Assembly: GCA_964464965.1 (NCBI GenBank)
Contig: CAYXHM010000004.1
Location: 248,001-312,000, forward strand
DNA from: UBA5543 sp964464965
Lineage (GTDB): Bacteria; Bacteroidota; Bacteroidia; Chitinophagales; Chitinophagaceae
Direction: 5' to 3'
Length of the DNA: 64,000 bases
Part shown: positions 44,377 to 52,347 of the stretch, one piece after another
How positions within the stretch are numbered: the stretch's first letter is position 1
Layout: each line of letters opens with the position of its first letter
Translations under genes and position numbers: made by a program
The notes under the pieces: generated by a model
What the model saw: only the letters and a program-made list of their open reading frames with translations
What the model was told of the DNA's origin: nothing
The model's database searches: none

Positions 44377-45231
44377 ATGAGTTTAGTGCTGAAAGCGATA
44401 CATACCATAATAGATTGGCTGCTATACACCAGTATATTTGCAGCATGCTGCGCGGTGGGGCTATGTATGGGCACGGAGCGTTTACTATTAAATGATGTTG
44501 TACCACTCTACTCTCCCCTCCACATGTTGGTATTTGGCAGTACTTTGTTTGTTTATAATGTGCACTACCTTGTCAAGAAATCAACACCTGAAATATCAGA
44601 CAGGTTTGCATGGTCGCAGTATCATAAGCTGTGGCATTACCTGTTTACAACCATTGGGGTAATAGCATGTGGTTTTGCAGTGTATCAATTACCCCTCAGC
44701 ATTTTATATACATGCATTATACTCGGGGTATTATCATTTTCCTACTCCATACCCTTGCTACCTTTCAAAAACAAAAAACGCCTGAAAGACTTTGGCTGGA
44801 TAAAAATACTGGTATTGACAACAGTATGGACGATTGTAACCAGTGTGTTACCCATACTATATCATGGTTCAGAAATAAGCGCATATCCTTATGAAATACT
44901 GATGCGCTTTGTATTTATGTTCACCCTATGTGTGGCGTTTGATATACGTGATATGCAGACAGATATGGATGCGGGCATTGCTACCCTGCCCAATATAATA
45001 GGCGTAAAAGGTAGCTACAAGGTGATGACTGTTTCGATGATACTCTTCATAATGATGTGTATCATACAATACTTCAGGTACCCGTCTGCCGGCAGATTGG
45101 CTGGGGAACTTATTGTAGCATTGGCTACTAAATTATCAATAGACTATGCACGTAAACACCCATCAGACAGGGCCTACCTCGGGCTGGTGGACGGTATGAT
45201 GCTGCTGTACGCTGTGCTGGTACTGTGGTAG
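44377..45231 (+). CDS. UbiA-like membrane prenyltransferase family protein
   Basis: 284 aa with about eight membrane helices. The second Asp-rich motif of the UbiA superfamily is present (FDIRDMQTDMDAGIATLP), with the usual downstream helix. The first motif, normally NDxxDxxxD, is reduced to YNVHYLVKK, so magnesium-diphosphate binding may be impaired. Candidate roles are quinone, heme or other prenyl transfer; the weak first motif makes the reaction uncertain. This type is common in Chitinophagaceae. Confidence 0.8.
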   Translation: MSLVLKAIHTIIDWLLYTSIFAACCAVGLCMGTERLLLNDVVPLYSPLHMLVFGSTLFVYNVHYLVKKSTPEISDRFAWSQYHKLWHYLFTTIGVIACGFAVYQLPLSILYTCIILGVLSFSYSIPLLPFKNKKRLKDFGWIKILVLTTVWTIVTSVLPILYHGSEISAYPYEILMRFVFMFTLCVAFDIRDMQTDMDAGIATLPNIIGVKGSYKVMTVSMILFIMMCIIQYFRYPSAGRLAGELIVALATKLSIDYARKHPSDRAYLGLVDGMMLLYAVLVLW

Positions 45232-45304
45232 AAAAGCATCTTTTTCATCCGGCCTTACACTGCTTAAATATATCGTTACGGGTTTTCATTTATCTTTGCC
45301 GGTT

Positions 45305-46006
45305 ATGGGGCAAAATAAACTTGTTCGCTTTGAGGCTATAAATAAATATGCTAATGTTTTGCAGTATCCTAAAGACATGAAGGATAAATGGTCGGAATTT
45401 TTCGGTAATAATAATCCCATAACACTGGAACTTGCCTGTGGCAAAGGGGAATATAGTGTAAATCTCGGCCGCAAGAATAAGGATAAAAATTATATAGGTG
45501 TTGATGTAAAAGGTAACCGCATATATATTGGCGCTAAACAGGCGCTGGAAGAGGGGCTTAACAATGTTTCATTTATGCGCACACATATATTGCAGATTGA
45601 AGAATACTTCCATCCCGGTGCAATAGAAGCGATATGGATCATATTTCCCGACCCTTTTCTTCGTGAATCTAGAGAAAAAAACAGGCTGACACATCCCCGT
45701 TTCCTGTACCGCTACCAGAAGATACTGAAACCGGGCGGTATCATCAACCTGAAAACTGACTCAAAAGAACTGTATGACTATACACTGGAAGTAATAGAAC
45801 AAACCAACTGTACTATAGTAGAAAACATAACTGATATATACGGCAAAGGGAAAGCGACAGGGCCACTGGCCATACAAACGTTTTATGAAAAAATGCACCT
45901 TGCTGATAACCGTACCATTAATTACGTATCATTCAGGCTGCCGGAACATACTTTAGAAATAGACGAGCGCTATAAAAAGCACCAGGGATTTGCAGGAAGG
46001 GATTGA
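45305..46006 (+). CDS. trmB: tRNA (guanine-N7-)-methyltransferase
   Basis: 233 aa from ATG 45305; an upstream TTG at 45296 would add three residues. It forms m7G at tRNA position 46. SAM motif ELACGKGEYSVNL, then FIGVDVKGNR-like VDVKGNRIYIGAKQALEE, the catalytic IFPDPFLRESREKNRLTHPR block and KPGGIINLKTDSKELY. Firm family. It overlaps the following small gene by 17 nt, so the genes are co-translated. Confidence 0.94.
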   Translation: MGQNKLVRFEAINKYANVLQYPKDMKDKWSEFFGNNNPITLELACGKGEYSVNLGRKNKDKNYIGVDVKGNRIYIGAKQALEEGLNNVSFMRTHILQIEEYFHPGAIEAIWIIFPDPFLRESREKNRLTHPRFLYRYQKILKPGGIINLKTDSKELYDYTLEVIEQTNCTIVENITDIYGKGKATGPLAIQTFYEKMHLADNRTINYVSFRLPEHTLEIDERYKKHQGFAGRD

Positions 46007-46190
46007 TTACTATATAAATGAAGATGGATTGCTGGTCTTTACAGAGGCATTTCACCTGCAAAGAGGAGTATGCTGTGGCCGTGGTTGTAAACATTGCCCC
46101 TATAATTATATTAATGTACCGGATATAAAAAGAGCGCAATTATTAGCAAAAAGAAACCAAAATGAAAAAGACGACAACGGACAAGGATAG
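45990..46190 (+). CDS. DUF5522 small zinc-finger-like protein
   Basis: 66 aa from a TTG start (MQEGIDYYINEDGLLVFTEA); no ATG is available in frame. The core FTEAFHLQRGVCCGRGCKHCPYNY contains a four-cysteine cluster, CCxxxCxxC, typical of DUF5522, a small conserved family of unknown function, usually next to housekeeping genes. The Cys cluster probably binds zinc or an iron-sulfur cofactor. It overlaps trmB (17 nt) and the next gene (29 nt). Confidence 0.8.
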   Translation: MQEGIDYYINEDGLLVFTEAFHLQRGVCCGRGCKHCPYNYINVPDIKRAQLLAKRNQNEKDDNGQG

Positions 46191-46506
46191 TCTTTACGAT
46201 GCTATATACGATGTAGTGCGTGCTGTGCCGAAAGGCAGGGTAACATCGTATGGTGCTGTATCTGCGGCCATAGGTGTAAAATCAGGTGCAAGAGTTGTAG
46301 GCTATGCCATGAACCTGAGTGGAAATGTAAAACCTAAAGTACCGGCACACAGGGTTGTTAACCGCAACGGCATGCTTTCGGGCAAACACCATTTTTCTCC
46401 ACCGGAAAAAATGCAACAGTTATTAGAGAAAGAAGGTGTAAAAGTAGAAAATGATACAGTTGTTGATTTTAAGAAATTGTTTTGGGACCCATTAATTGAA
46501 CTTTAA
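46162..46506 (+). CDS. alkyltransferase-like protein (MGMT family, Cys lost)
   Basis: 114 aa, the DNA-binding domain of the O6-alkylguanine-DNA alkyltransferase family (RVTSYGAVSAAIGVKSGARVVGYAM winged-helix). The active-site PCHR is PAHR here (Ala62, in VPAHRVVNRNGML), so it cannot accept the alkyl group. Such ATL proteins bind alkylated guanine and hand the damage to nucleotide excision repair. The start overlaps DUF5522 by 29 nt, which suggests translational coupling. MGMT-type, not methylated-DNA transferase Ada. Confidence 0.9.
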   Translation: MKKTTTDKDSLYDAIYDVVRAVPKGRVTSYGAVSAAIGVKSGARVVGYAMNLSGNVKPKVPAHRVVNRNGMLSGKHHFSPPEKMQQLLEKEGVKVENDTVVDFKKLFWDPLIEL

Positions 46507-46530
46507 GGCCCTGATTGTTGTTGTAACATC

Positions 46531-47898
46531 ATGATTCGTTACAAAGCATCTCTCAAATTATTATCACTCGCTACTATTGTCCTCATCACATCATCCTGCA
46601 AAAGGGATGTAGATTTTGAAGAATTCAGTGCCGGTATCAGGCAAACTTTCACAGCTAAAGATTCCACGTCAAAAAAGAACATTCGTAATACATCTGCCAG
46701 CGTATATGCCATATACAGCGGTAATGGCTTTACGCCTGTGTGGATAAACGAAGAAGGTAAAATCAAAAACACAGATGAATTTATTAAGGGTTTAGAAGCG
46801 CTGCCCGGTGAAGGCATATCAATAGCTAAGTATAACCTGGCTGAATTGAAAGCGCAGGCTGAAGCCATGAGTAAGAACAAGAACCGGAAGGATATACAGG
46901 CTGTAATAGAATGGGATAAGAAAATGACCACTGTCTACGTACAAGCAGCAAATGATTTGCTGTATGGTGTGCTCGATCCTGAAGATGCCGTTGATATGTG
47001 GTACCACGATAATGATACAACGGTTAACTGGCAGGAAAACATAAAAAATAACAAGTTCCCGTCTTTAGATGTTTACAGGAGCAAACTCGGTACTTATGCG
47101 GCATTGGTAAAACACCGTGCTTCATTGGCAGATGGTGATTCTGCAAAGGCTTCTGTAGATGCAAATCTTGAGCGTTTACGCTGGTTGCCGCAATCTTTTG
47201 AAGAGGATTACATACTGACAGTAGTACCTATGATGGAAATAATGCTGAAAGAAAAAGGCAAAACCACCATGCAGATGAAAGCTGTAGTAGGGAAACCGGA
47301 CAGGGAAACGCCTTCTCTAAATGCTGACATTGTAAACATAGTGTTTAATCCTTCTTGGGGTGTACCGCCCGGTATTATGAAAAAAGATGTTATACCCGGG
47401 TTACTAAACAAGGGCACAGGTTACCTGGATAAAAAAGACCTGAAAGTATATGACAGGAAAGGCAACGAAGTTGATCCATCTACCATTACCGCAGACAACT
47501 ATAAAGGATATGTATTCCGTCAACCACCAAGTGAAAAAAATGCATTGGGCCAAGTGAAGCTTAACATGCCCAACCCATGGGATATCTACCTGCACGATAC
47601 ACCATCAAAAGGTGATTTTGAACTGGAAGAAAGATATAAAAGCAGTGGCTGTGTCCGCCTTGAGCGTGCCCTGCCCCTAGCAGAATATATTTTAAAGAAA
47701 ATGAACAGCAATAACGATACTTTACAGATAGATAATGTGCTGAATGCAGGCGAGACCAAATACATCAAACTACAGCATCGCCTTCCTGTACATATTGTTT
47801 ACCTCACTGCATATGATGTAGATGGCCGGTTACAGTTCTTTAAAGATATATACAGTAAAGACCGCGAACTTGCGGCCTTACTCAACAAACAAAACTAA
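46531..47898 (+). CDS. YcbB-type L,D-transpeptidase lipoprotein
   Basis: 455 aa. Lipobox VLITSSC (Cys at residue 23), a long N-terminal scaffold of about 220 residues with the YGNGFTPVWIN-type segment seen in YcbB-like enzymes, and a C-terminal YkuD catalytic domain. The catalytic pair is His355 (IYLHDTP) and Cys374 (KSSGCVRLERALPLAEYI). It forms 3-3 crosslinks between meso-diaminopimelate residues in peptidoglycan. Probably in the same operon as the ATL gene (24 nt apart). It converges on the other L,D-transpeptidase at 47909. Confidence 0.9.
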   Translation: MIRYKASLKLLSLATIVLITSSCKRDVDFEEFSAGIRQTFTAKDSTSKKNIRNTSASVYAIYSGNGFTPVWINEEGKIKNTDEFIKGLEALPGEGISIAKYNLAELKAQAEAMSKNKNRKDIQAVIEWDKKMTTVYVQAANDLLYGVLDPEDAVDMWYHDNDTTVNWQENIKNNKFPSLDVYRSKLGTYAALVKHRASLADGDSAKASVDANLERLRWLPQSFEEDYILTVVPMMEIMLKEKGKTTMQMKAVVGKPDRETPSLNADIVNIVFNPSWGVPPGIMKKDVIPGLLNKGTGYLDKKDLKVYDRKGNEVDPSTITADNYKGYVFRQPPSEKNALGQVKLNMPNPWDIYLHDTPSKGDFELEERYKSSGCVRLERALPLAEYILKKMNSNNDTLQIDNVLNAGETKYIKLQHRLPVHIVYLTAYDVDGRLQFFKDIYSKDRELAALLNKQN

Positions 47899-47908
47899 GA
47901 TTAAAATA

Positions 47909-48667
47909 TTATTGCATAACCTGTGCAGTCGCCTGGATTGGTGTTTTCACTACAGGAGTTATTTCCTTGTTTAACCAGTAAGAATTTGCAAGATATTTTT
48001 GTTCAGGATAATAGATAAATAAACATGTACCACCTTTAGTGCAATCTATTACTTTCTCACAAACTTCAGGAGCTATAGCGGGGCAACCCCAGCTCCTGCC
48101 CAGGCGGCCGGTGCCTTTTATAAAATCTTCGCTTACATAACCAGCGCCATGCATTACTATGGCACGCTCATATGCAGCAGAGTTGTAGCCATCGTCCATA
48201 CCATGCAGGTAAAGAGAATTACCGTGGCTGCCGGTATAGGTATCACCGGTTACATAAAAGCCCATGCTGCTCTGGTGCGAACCTTCATTATTTGAAAAGG
48301 CCTTGGCATACTCTTCGCCAGTACCCTGCCCATGTGCTACATAAGTATTCAGCAATACTTTATTATTAGCAAGGTCTATAAGCCACATGCGGTTTTTGTT
48401 GGCAGACAATGAATAGTCACACACGGTTAGTATTTGTTTTTCCGTATTCAGCTTGTTTTCTGCCTTCAGGTTTAAATAGCCTGTATATGCTTTGGCAAAT
48501 ACATCATAATTCAACTTCTCAACTCCTGTAAAATCTATTTTGTTGTATTTTTCAGAGATAGCATTTACTACCACTTGCGTCATATGCACATCAGGCTCAG
48601 TAGCTCTACCGCTATCATTTGCCAATACCATCATAACTACGCCTAACCACACCAGTGCTCTGTTCAT
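47909..48667 (-). CDS. murein L,D-transpeptidase catalytic domain family protein (YkuD_2)
   Basis: 252 aa from ATG 48667 with a signal peptide (LVWLGVVMMVLANDSGRA). The fold is the YkuD_2 (PF13645) type: NSLYLHGMDDGYNS carries the catalytic His, and GRLGRSWGCPAIAPEV the Cys (residue 195). This differs from the YcbB-like neighbour, which ends 10 nt away on the other strand. It is predicted to act on peptidoglycan or murein fragments in the periplasm. Confidence 0.88.
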   Translation of the reverse strand: MNRALVWLGVVMMVLANDSGRATEPDVHMTQVVVNAISEKYNKIDFTGVEKLNYDVFAKAYTGYLNLKAENKLNTEKQILTVCDYSLSANKNRMWLIDLANNKVLLNTYVAHGQGTGEEYAKAFSNNEGSHQSSMGFYVTGDTYTGSHGNSLYLHGMDDGYNSAAYERAIVMHGAGYVSEDFIKGTGRLGRSWGCPAIAPEVCEKVIDCTKGGTCLFIYYPEQKYLANSYWLNKEITPVVKTPIQATAQVMQ

Positions 48668-48708
48668 TTTATACTTTTTATGTTTTAATGGAATGATATA
48701 AAAGTAAG

Positions 48709-48716
48709 CAAAATTA
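48709..48716 (-). promoter_or_regulatory. possible -7 promoter box of the YkuD_2 gene
   Basis: TAATTTTG on the minus strand, 41 nt upstream of the start. No -33 match at the expected spacing. Confidence 0.3.
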
Positions 48717-48796
48717 ATCACCTATTAAAAACATTTCATGTGTTTTAACAACACATTACAACACTCAAATTTCTCTCCTATATCTATAAAAACAGC

Positions 48797-49519
48797 CTAT
48801 TTAAAGTTATTGGCCCGCTCTACTTCTACAATACTCAGGGGCTTAGTGTAGTAAGTTTCATACTTAATTTCCATGCCTACCTCTATAACGTTGCGTTTGT
48901 AAGAAGGGTTCCTGGTGCTAACAGGGAACCGTTTTATACCTTTTACGGTATTGCCCGATTGTATCATGGCTATAGCAACACGCTTCACATCAGCCAGCGG
49001 CACACCTGTACCAAACCATATACAATTTGATTTCTGGTAGCCGGTATTCTTATCCAGTTTTTTTGTGTTGTAATTATATCCCAATGATTTTAACGCAATC
49101 TGCAAACTTTCATTATCAGCCTTTCTTAAAAAATACCAAACAACTATATCTTTTCTATTTACCGGCAACGCATCTTTATGCTCAGCATTTTCATCAGTTG
49201 ATGCTGATCCTTCCTGCTTAACTTCATTTTTTTCGACAGCAGGTGTAGTTATCTCTTTACCTGGTTCCAGCTGTTCTTTAACAGGCAGTATAACTACTGT
49301 ATTCTGTACCGCTTGCTCTTCCGGAACATTCCCTTGTCCGGAACGTAATTTACCGGCAGTATATTTCAGTTGAGCATATTCAGTCCTCATATCCAACACC
49401 TGCCTGTATGAAAATAAAATCCATAGCGTACCGGCAACAACACATAGAATGGTGAATACAACACCAACGGTAATTATATTGGCTAATCTTCTATTAACAG
49501 TTGCCGATTGAGTTATCAT
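48797..49519 (-). CDS. membrane-anchored periplasmic protein of unknown function
   Basis: 240 aa from ATG 49519. A short cytoplasmic start is followed by one membrane helix at about 14-37 (IITVGVVFTILCVVAGTLWILF), a Glu/Lys-rich linker, and a C-terminal domain (from about residue 115). That domain starts with DIVVWYFLRKADNESLQIALKSL and has DVKRVAIAMIQSGNTVKGI. It resembles the periplasmic partner-binding domains of envelope factors, but is not a family I can name. Monocistronic. Confidence 0.7.
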   Translation of the reverse strand: MITQSATVNRRLANIITVGVVFTILCVVAGTLWILFSYRQVLDMRTEYAQLKYTAGKLRSGQGNVPEEQAVQNTVVILPVKEQLEPGKEITTPAVEKNEVKQEGSASTDENAEHKDALPVNRKDIVVWYFLRKADNESLQIALKSLGYNYNTKKLDKNTGYQKSNCIWFGTGVPLADVKRVAIAMIQSGNTVKGIKRFPVSTRNPSYKRNVIEVGMEIKYETYYTKPLSIVEVERANNFK

Positions 49520-49669
49520 TAATTTAAAATGATTAATGTATAAAAAAATATCTGATTGCATTCTATTGCATACAGATTAATGCTTATGTAACAGCGAAAT
49601 AAATAATACTGCAAATATAGATATAAATGCATCGTATGGCGCGATTACCCTCTATGCGATATTTTTTGT

Positions 49670-49677
49670 TACTTTTG
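49670..49677 (+). promoter_or_regulatory. possible -7 promoter box of the thiolase gene
   Basis: TACTTTTG, 19 nt before the ATG. No -33 TTG at the expected distance. Confidence 0.4.
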
Positions 49678-49696
49678 GCTGTCTTAAAAATATTTT

Positions 49697-50875
49697 ATGA
49701 AAGAAGTGTATATAGTATCTGCCGTGCGCACACCATTGGGTAGCTGGGGCGGTAGTTTAAAAGATTTTTCAGCTACAAAGCTGGGTGCAATAGCTATAAA
49801 AGGAGCTATTGACAAAGCCGGTATTGATGTAAAAGAAGTTGACGAGGTATTGATGGGCTGTGTAATGCAGGCTAATCTTGGCCAGGCTCCTGCACGCCAG
49901 GCTGCAAAGTTTGCAGGTTTGCCTGATACTGTTCATTGCACCACAGTAAATAAAGTATGTGCAAGCGGTATGAAAGCCGTAATGCAGGGTGCACAGGCCA
50001 TAATGCTGGGCGATGTAGATGTAGTTGTAGCAGGTGGTATGGAAAGTATGAGCAATGTACCATTCTATAGCGAAAACATGCGCTGGGGTAACAAATATGG
50101 CAATGTTACTATGATAGATGGCCTTGCAAAAGATGGCCTGACAGATGTGTACCACAACTATGCTATGGGTAATGCTGCTGAACTTTGCGCCAGCGAATGC
50201 AACATCAGCCGTGAAGCACAAGATGAGTTTGCTATAGAAAGCTACAAACGCAGCCAGGCATCTGTAAATGGCGGCAAGTTTGAAAATGAGATAATACCGG
50301 TGGAAATTCCCCAGCGTAAAGGCGACCCGATTGTTTTTGCAAAAGACGAGGAGCCATTCAATGTTAAGTTCGACAAAATACCTGCGCTGAACTCTGCTTT
50401 CATAAAAGGTGGTTCTGTTACTGCTGCTAATGCCAGCACAATGAACGATGGTGCAGCAGCACTTGTATTGATGAGCAAAGAAAAAGCGGAAGCGTTAGGC
50501 ATAAAACCAATAGCAAAAATAAAAGGCTATGCAGATGCTGAACAAGCACCGGAGTGGTTCACGACTACCCCATCCATTGCTGTGCCTAAAGCAGTACAAA
50601 AAGCCGGTTTGAAAATGGAGGATATTTCCTTCTTCGAACTGAACGAGGCATTCAGCGTGGTAGGTTTGGTTAACATGGAGAAAATGAACCTGAAACCCGA
50701 ACAAGTGAATGTGAATGGCGGTGCTGTAGCATTAGGCCATCCGTTGGGTGCAAGTGGTGCACGCATACTAGTTACACTTATCAACGTACTGGAACAAAAC
50801 AATGCTAAGTACGGCGCAGCAGGTATATGCAATGGGGGCGGCGGTGCAAGCGCTGTAGTGCTTGAGAAAATGTAA
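49697..50875 (+). CDS. acetyl-CoA C-acyltransferase (thiolase)
   Basis: 392 aa. The nucleophilic Cys is at residue 88 in NKVCASGMKAV, the second active-site block is GGAVALGHPLGASGARI, and the C-terminal CNGGGGASAVV carries the second Cys. It catalyses acetoacetyl-CoA formation or thiolysis (biosynthetic thiolase / acetyl-CoA acetyltransferase). The AtoB-type and FadA-type cannot be separated by the sequence alone. Monocistronic, followed by a strong bidirectional terminator. Confidence 0.94.
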   Translation: MKEVYIVSAVRTPLGSWGGSLKDFSATKLGAIAIKGAIDKAGIDVKEVDEVLMGCVMQANLGQAPARQAAKFAGLPDTVHCTTVNKVCASGMKAVMQGAQAIMLGDVDVVVAGGMESMSNVPFYSENMRWGNKYGNVTMIDGLAKDGLTDVYHNYAMGNAAELCASECNISREAQDEFAIESYKRSQASVNGGKFENEIIPVEIPQRKGDPIVFAKDEEPFNVKFDKIPALNSAFIKGGSVTAANASTMNDGAAALVLMSKEKAEALGIKPIAKIKGYADAEQAPEWFTTTPSIAVPKAVQKAGLKMEDISFFELNEAFSVVGLVNMEKMNLKPEQVNVNGGAVALGHPLGASGARILVTLINVLEQNNAKYGAAGICNGGGGASAVVLEKM

Positions 50876-50891
50876 TTTCCAATTCAAAATA

Positions 50892-50930
50892 AAAAGTAAA
50901 AGGTGCGGACATCCGCACCTTTTTACTTTT
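50892..50930. terminator. bidirectional terminator between thiolase and EVE genes
   Basis: Long inverted repeat (50892-50909 and 50912-50930, one bulged base) with a 2-nt loop and T-runs or A-runs at both ends. It serves the convergent thiolase and EVE-domain genes. Confidence 0.88.
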
Positions 50931-50944
50931 GAAACACGGCGATT

Positions 50945-51352
50945 TTATAACCCACCCATCTTACAAATCTTTTTATACTCAACCGGAGTTACTTTACCAA
51001 CCGACAACCTGGATAAACGAACAAGGTCCATGTTTTCCAGCTCTTTTTCTGCTTTAATAGCTTCAAGTGTGACAGGTTTGGGCATAGGTTTTAGTGGTTT
51101 AAAATCTACTACTACCCAGTTCGGGTCATCTGTTGTAGGATCCTGGTAGGCTGTCTTTACAACCTCTGCTATGCCTACAATTGCCAGTCCTTCATTGCTA
51201 TGATAGAAAAATACCTGGTCACCTTTCTGCATATCGCGCAGGTTATTTCTTGCGGCATAGTTGCGCACACCATCCCAGAATGTTTTCTTATCCTTTACAA
51301 ACTGGTCCCAACTATATTTAAACGGTTCTGATTTTATCAGCCAGTAATTCAT
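50945..51352 (-). CDS. EVE domain protein
   Basis: 135 aa, the single-domain EVE family, which binds modified bases of DNA or RNA (PUA-like fold). Family blocks: MNYWLIKSEPFKYSW, DGVRNYAARNNLRDMQKGDQ, VFFYHSNEGLAIVGIAEV. Function in this organism is not known. Last gene of the lpxK-rnr run, 26 nt after the polyprenyl synthetase. Confidence 0.93.
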   Translation of the reverse strand: MNYWLIKSEPFKYSWDQFVKDKKTFWDGVRNYAARNNLRDMQKGDQVFFYHSNEGLAIVGIAEVVKTAYQDPTTDDPNWVVVDFKPLKPMPKPVTLEAIKAEKELENMDLVRLSRLSVGKVTPVEYKKICKMGGL

Positions 51353-51378
51353 ATGCGTTTTATTATACCGCTAAAATA

Positions 51379-52344
51379 CTATTTATCCCTTTGCAATAAA
51401 TAAGAGGCCAGCTCGAACAATGGTTTTTTCCTTTCTTCAGGCACATCTATTTCTGCCAGATTGGCAAAAGCCATATCTGAATAATGACTGACCGCTTCCC
51501 TGCATGCCTCATCTGCGCCTGTGTTGCTATACAAAGATAACATGGCAGGAACTTTCGTCTCATCATCCCGGCCTATTAACGCGGTAATGGCTGTGTGTTG
51601 TAGTTGGTTGGCATGTTGCAGCGCTTTTATCAGCAGGTAAGTCTTCTTATTTGCTTTAATATCTCCGCCATTCTGCTTACCCAATTTATCACTATCACCA
51701 AAGGCATCCAGGTAATCGTCCTGTAGCTGGAAAGCTATACCTACATTTTTACCAAACTCGTATAGCTTATCTGCATTTGCGCCCGACGCGCCACCCAGGA
51801 TCGCACCCATTTTCAAGCTGCAGGCTAATAGTACAGATGTTTTCAAGGCTATCATATTGATGTATTCATCAATAGAAACATCATTCCTATCTTCAAAATC
51901 CATATCCAGTTGCTGCCCTTCGCATACTTCTATTGCAGTAGTATTAAACAGTTGCAGCAATTCAGGCAACGATTTTTTTGCTTTCGCTATCTGAACATAC
52001 GCCTGTATGCACATTACATCTCCACACAGTATGCCAGCAGTTAGTCCGTACCTGGCATGTACTGTTGGGTTGCCCCTGCGCAAAGGCGCCTTATCCATTA
52101 TATCATCGTGTATCAGCGTGAAGTTGTGAAACAATTCTATACCAGTCGCCACATGCCATGTATCTTCCACTATTTCGCCAAACAACTCATTACCCATTAT
52201 ACACAAAGCCGGCCTTACCCTTTTAGCACCTAAAGCCAACAGGTAGCGGCAAGGCTCATATAAATTATCAGGCGATTGCGGAAAGGTGGACTGCTCTTGT
52301 AGCCGTTGTTCAAATTGCTTTACTACCTCCTTGAAATCGTACAT
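51379..52344 (-). CDS. polyprenyl diphosphate synthase
   Basis: 321 aa trans-prenyltransferase. The first Asp-rich motif is LIHDDIMDKAPLRRG (DDxxD form), and the second is FQLQDDYLDAFGD, plus the KTS segment ALKTSVLLACSLKMGA. The product chain length cannot be read. It probably makes the menaquinone side chain or a C15-C20 precursor. It starts 3 nt after the rnr stop. Confidence 0.93.
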   Translation of the reverse strand: MYDFKEVVKQFEQRLQEQSTFPQSPDNLYEPCRYLLALGAKRVRPALCIMGNELFGEIVEDTWHVATGIELFHNFTLIHDDIMDKAPLRRGNPTVHARYGLTAGILCGDVMCIQAYVQIAKAKKSLPELLQLFNTTAIEVCEGQQLDMDFEDRNDVSIDEYINMIALKTSVLLACSLKMGAILGGASGANADKLYEFGKNVGIAFQLQDDYLDAFGDSDKLGKQNGGDIKANKKTYLLIKALQHANQLQHTAITALIGRDDETKVPAMLSLYSNTGADEACREAVSHYSDMAFANLAEIDVPEERKKPLFELASYLLQRDK

Positions 52345-52347
52345 GAA

